A program made the translations under genes and the position numbers. Source: Bacteroidota bacterium (GTDB taxonomy: Bacteria > Bacteroidota > Ignavibacteria > Ignavibacteriales > Ignavibacteriaceae). From it: DNA of 7,630 bases. The stretch lies in assembly GCA_030706105.1 (NCBI GenBank), contig JAUZPC010000127.1:1-7630 (forward strand), given 5' to 3'. Positions 7,222-7,630 of this stretch are shown one piece after another. The notes beneath the pieces are model-generated. The model had not been told where the DNA came from, ran no database searches, and saw only the letters and a program-made list of their open reading frames with translations. Within the stretch, counting starts at the first letter, position 1. Each line of letters begins with the position of its first letter.

Positions 7222-7232
7222 TGTTCAGTGCT
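7206..7232 (+). terminator. Weak hairpin at the ruvA stop, possible terminator
   Basis: AGCGCTGAA (7206-7214) pairs with TTCAGTGCT (7224-7232), nine pairs with one G-T wobble and a 9-base loop. The stem begins inside the last ruvA codons and its loop contains the stop codon. Only TTC follows, so there is no true U-tract. It may be a partial terminator or a 3'-end stabilising stem; the position at the end of ruvCA is the main support. Confidence 0.42.
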
Positions 7233-7254
7233 TTCACACAAGAGGTATAGTACC

Positions 7255-7284
7255 TTTGACCCTACTCTTCTCAGATTACATTTC
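7255..7284 (+). promoter_or_regulatory. Candidate Bacteroidota-type promoter before the exported propeller gene
   Basis: TTTG (7255-7258), an 18-base gap, and TACATTTC (7277-7284) approximate the TTTG / TAnnTTTG pattern (spacing about 17-19) used by the primary sigma factor of Bacteroidota; the last base differs. It lies between ruvA and the next gene, about 100 bases before that start codon. The match is short and could be chance. Confidence 0.28.
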
Positions 7285-7388
7285 TGTATTAGATCTTAAA
7301 TATTTATTGCTTTTCTAAAAATAATACTGTATTTTCGTTCAGGAACACTTGATTCTATTTATTTAATAAAAAATTAGGAAATAAAAAG

Positions 7389-7630
7389 ATGAAAAAGTTG
7401 TATCTGATTATAGCAATGTCTCTTTTCCCTTTAGCCATTGATGCTCAAAACCCAGAGTGGGTTAATTATATGAATGGGCTGAAAGTTAATTGTATATCTT
7501 CGGAAGCAAATCTAATTTGGATCGGGACTATAGGTGGATTAGTAAAAATCGATAAAACTACTGGAGAGAAAACTTTTTATAACAAAGCAAATTCTGCTCT
7601 GCCTGGCAATAGCGTTAATTCTATATCTAT
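7389..7630 (+). CDS. Exported protein with two-component-regulator propeller repeat (5' part only)
   Basis: The gene starts at ATG 7389 and is still open at the window edge, so only 80 residues are visible. It begins with a clear Sec signal peptide (MKKLYLIIAMSLFPLAIDA, probable cleavage before QNPEW). Next comes a repeat of the kind found in regulator-propeller (Reg_prop) beta-propellers: LIWIGTIGGLVKIDKTTGEK, then FYNKANSALPGNSVNSIS. Such repeats occur in periplasmic sensor domains of hybrid two-component regulators and in secreted T9SS cargo; the visible part cannot decide between them. AGGA (7376-7379) nine bases upstream is a plausible ribosome binding site. It is separated from ruvA by 167 bases and is probably its own transcription unit. 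Confidence 0.82.
   Translation, partial: MKKLYLIIAMSLFPLAIDAQNPEWVNYMNGLKVNCISSEANLIWIGTIGGLVKIDKTTGEKTFYNKANSALPGNSVNSIS

Overview
The window looks like chromosomal DNA from an AT-rich member of the Bacteroidota/Chlorobiota/Ignavibacteriota group. The clearest clue is the C-terminal domain of the large left-hand protein. It has the 'FQNYPNPFNP' opening, a 'LYDILGRLV' strand and a 'SGVYFYSI' strand, which is the type A sorting signal of the type IX secretion system (T9SS). The FQNYPNPFNP form is especially common in Ignavibacteria-like genomes, so that class is my best guess, not a proof. Scarce Shine-Dalgarno sequences and a secreted propeller-type protein at the right edge fit the same group.

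Layout. Left block (1-2593): one large minus-strand gene for a secreted, multidomain polysaccharide-deacetylase-like protein, with a hairpin just beyond its stop codon. Next comes an AT-rich divergent intergenic region of 377 bases with no gene that I can see. Middle block (2971-5978): a complete class A RNase P RNA gene (rnpB), then recJ only 27 bases later, then yebC 21 bases after recJ, closed by a clear intrinsic terminator. Right block (6095-7232): ruvC and ruvA overlapping by four bases, ending in a weak hairpin. At the right edge, a new exported-protein gene with a propeller repeat starts and runs out of the window.

How the genes relate. The central genes are housekeeping functions in RNA processing and genome maintenance. 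RNase P RNA matures tRNA 5' ends, RecJ is a 5'-3' single-strand DNA exonuclease of recombination and repair, YebC is a ribosome-associated/regulatory protein, and RuvC and RuvA resolve and bind Holliday junctions. RuvB, the motor partner of RuvA, is not in the window. The two flanking genes encode exported proteins unrelated to that core.

I see no mobile element with a transposase, no CRISPR array, no tRNA and no obvious new multi-gene system. The most unusual signal is inside rnpB: about 36 bases made of two adjacent perfect palindromes follow an apparently complete P12 hairpin in the specificity domain. This could be a small palindromic repeat inserted into an essential RNA.
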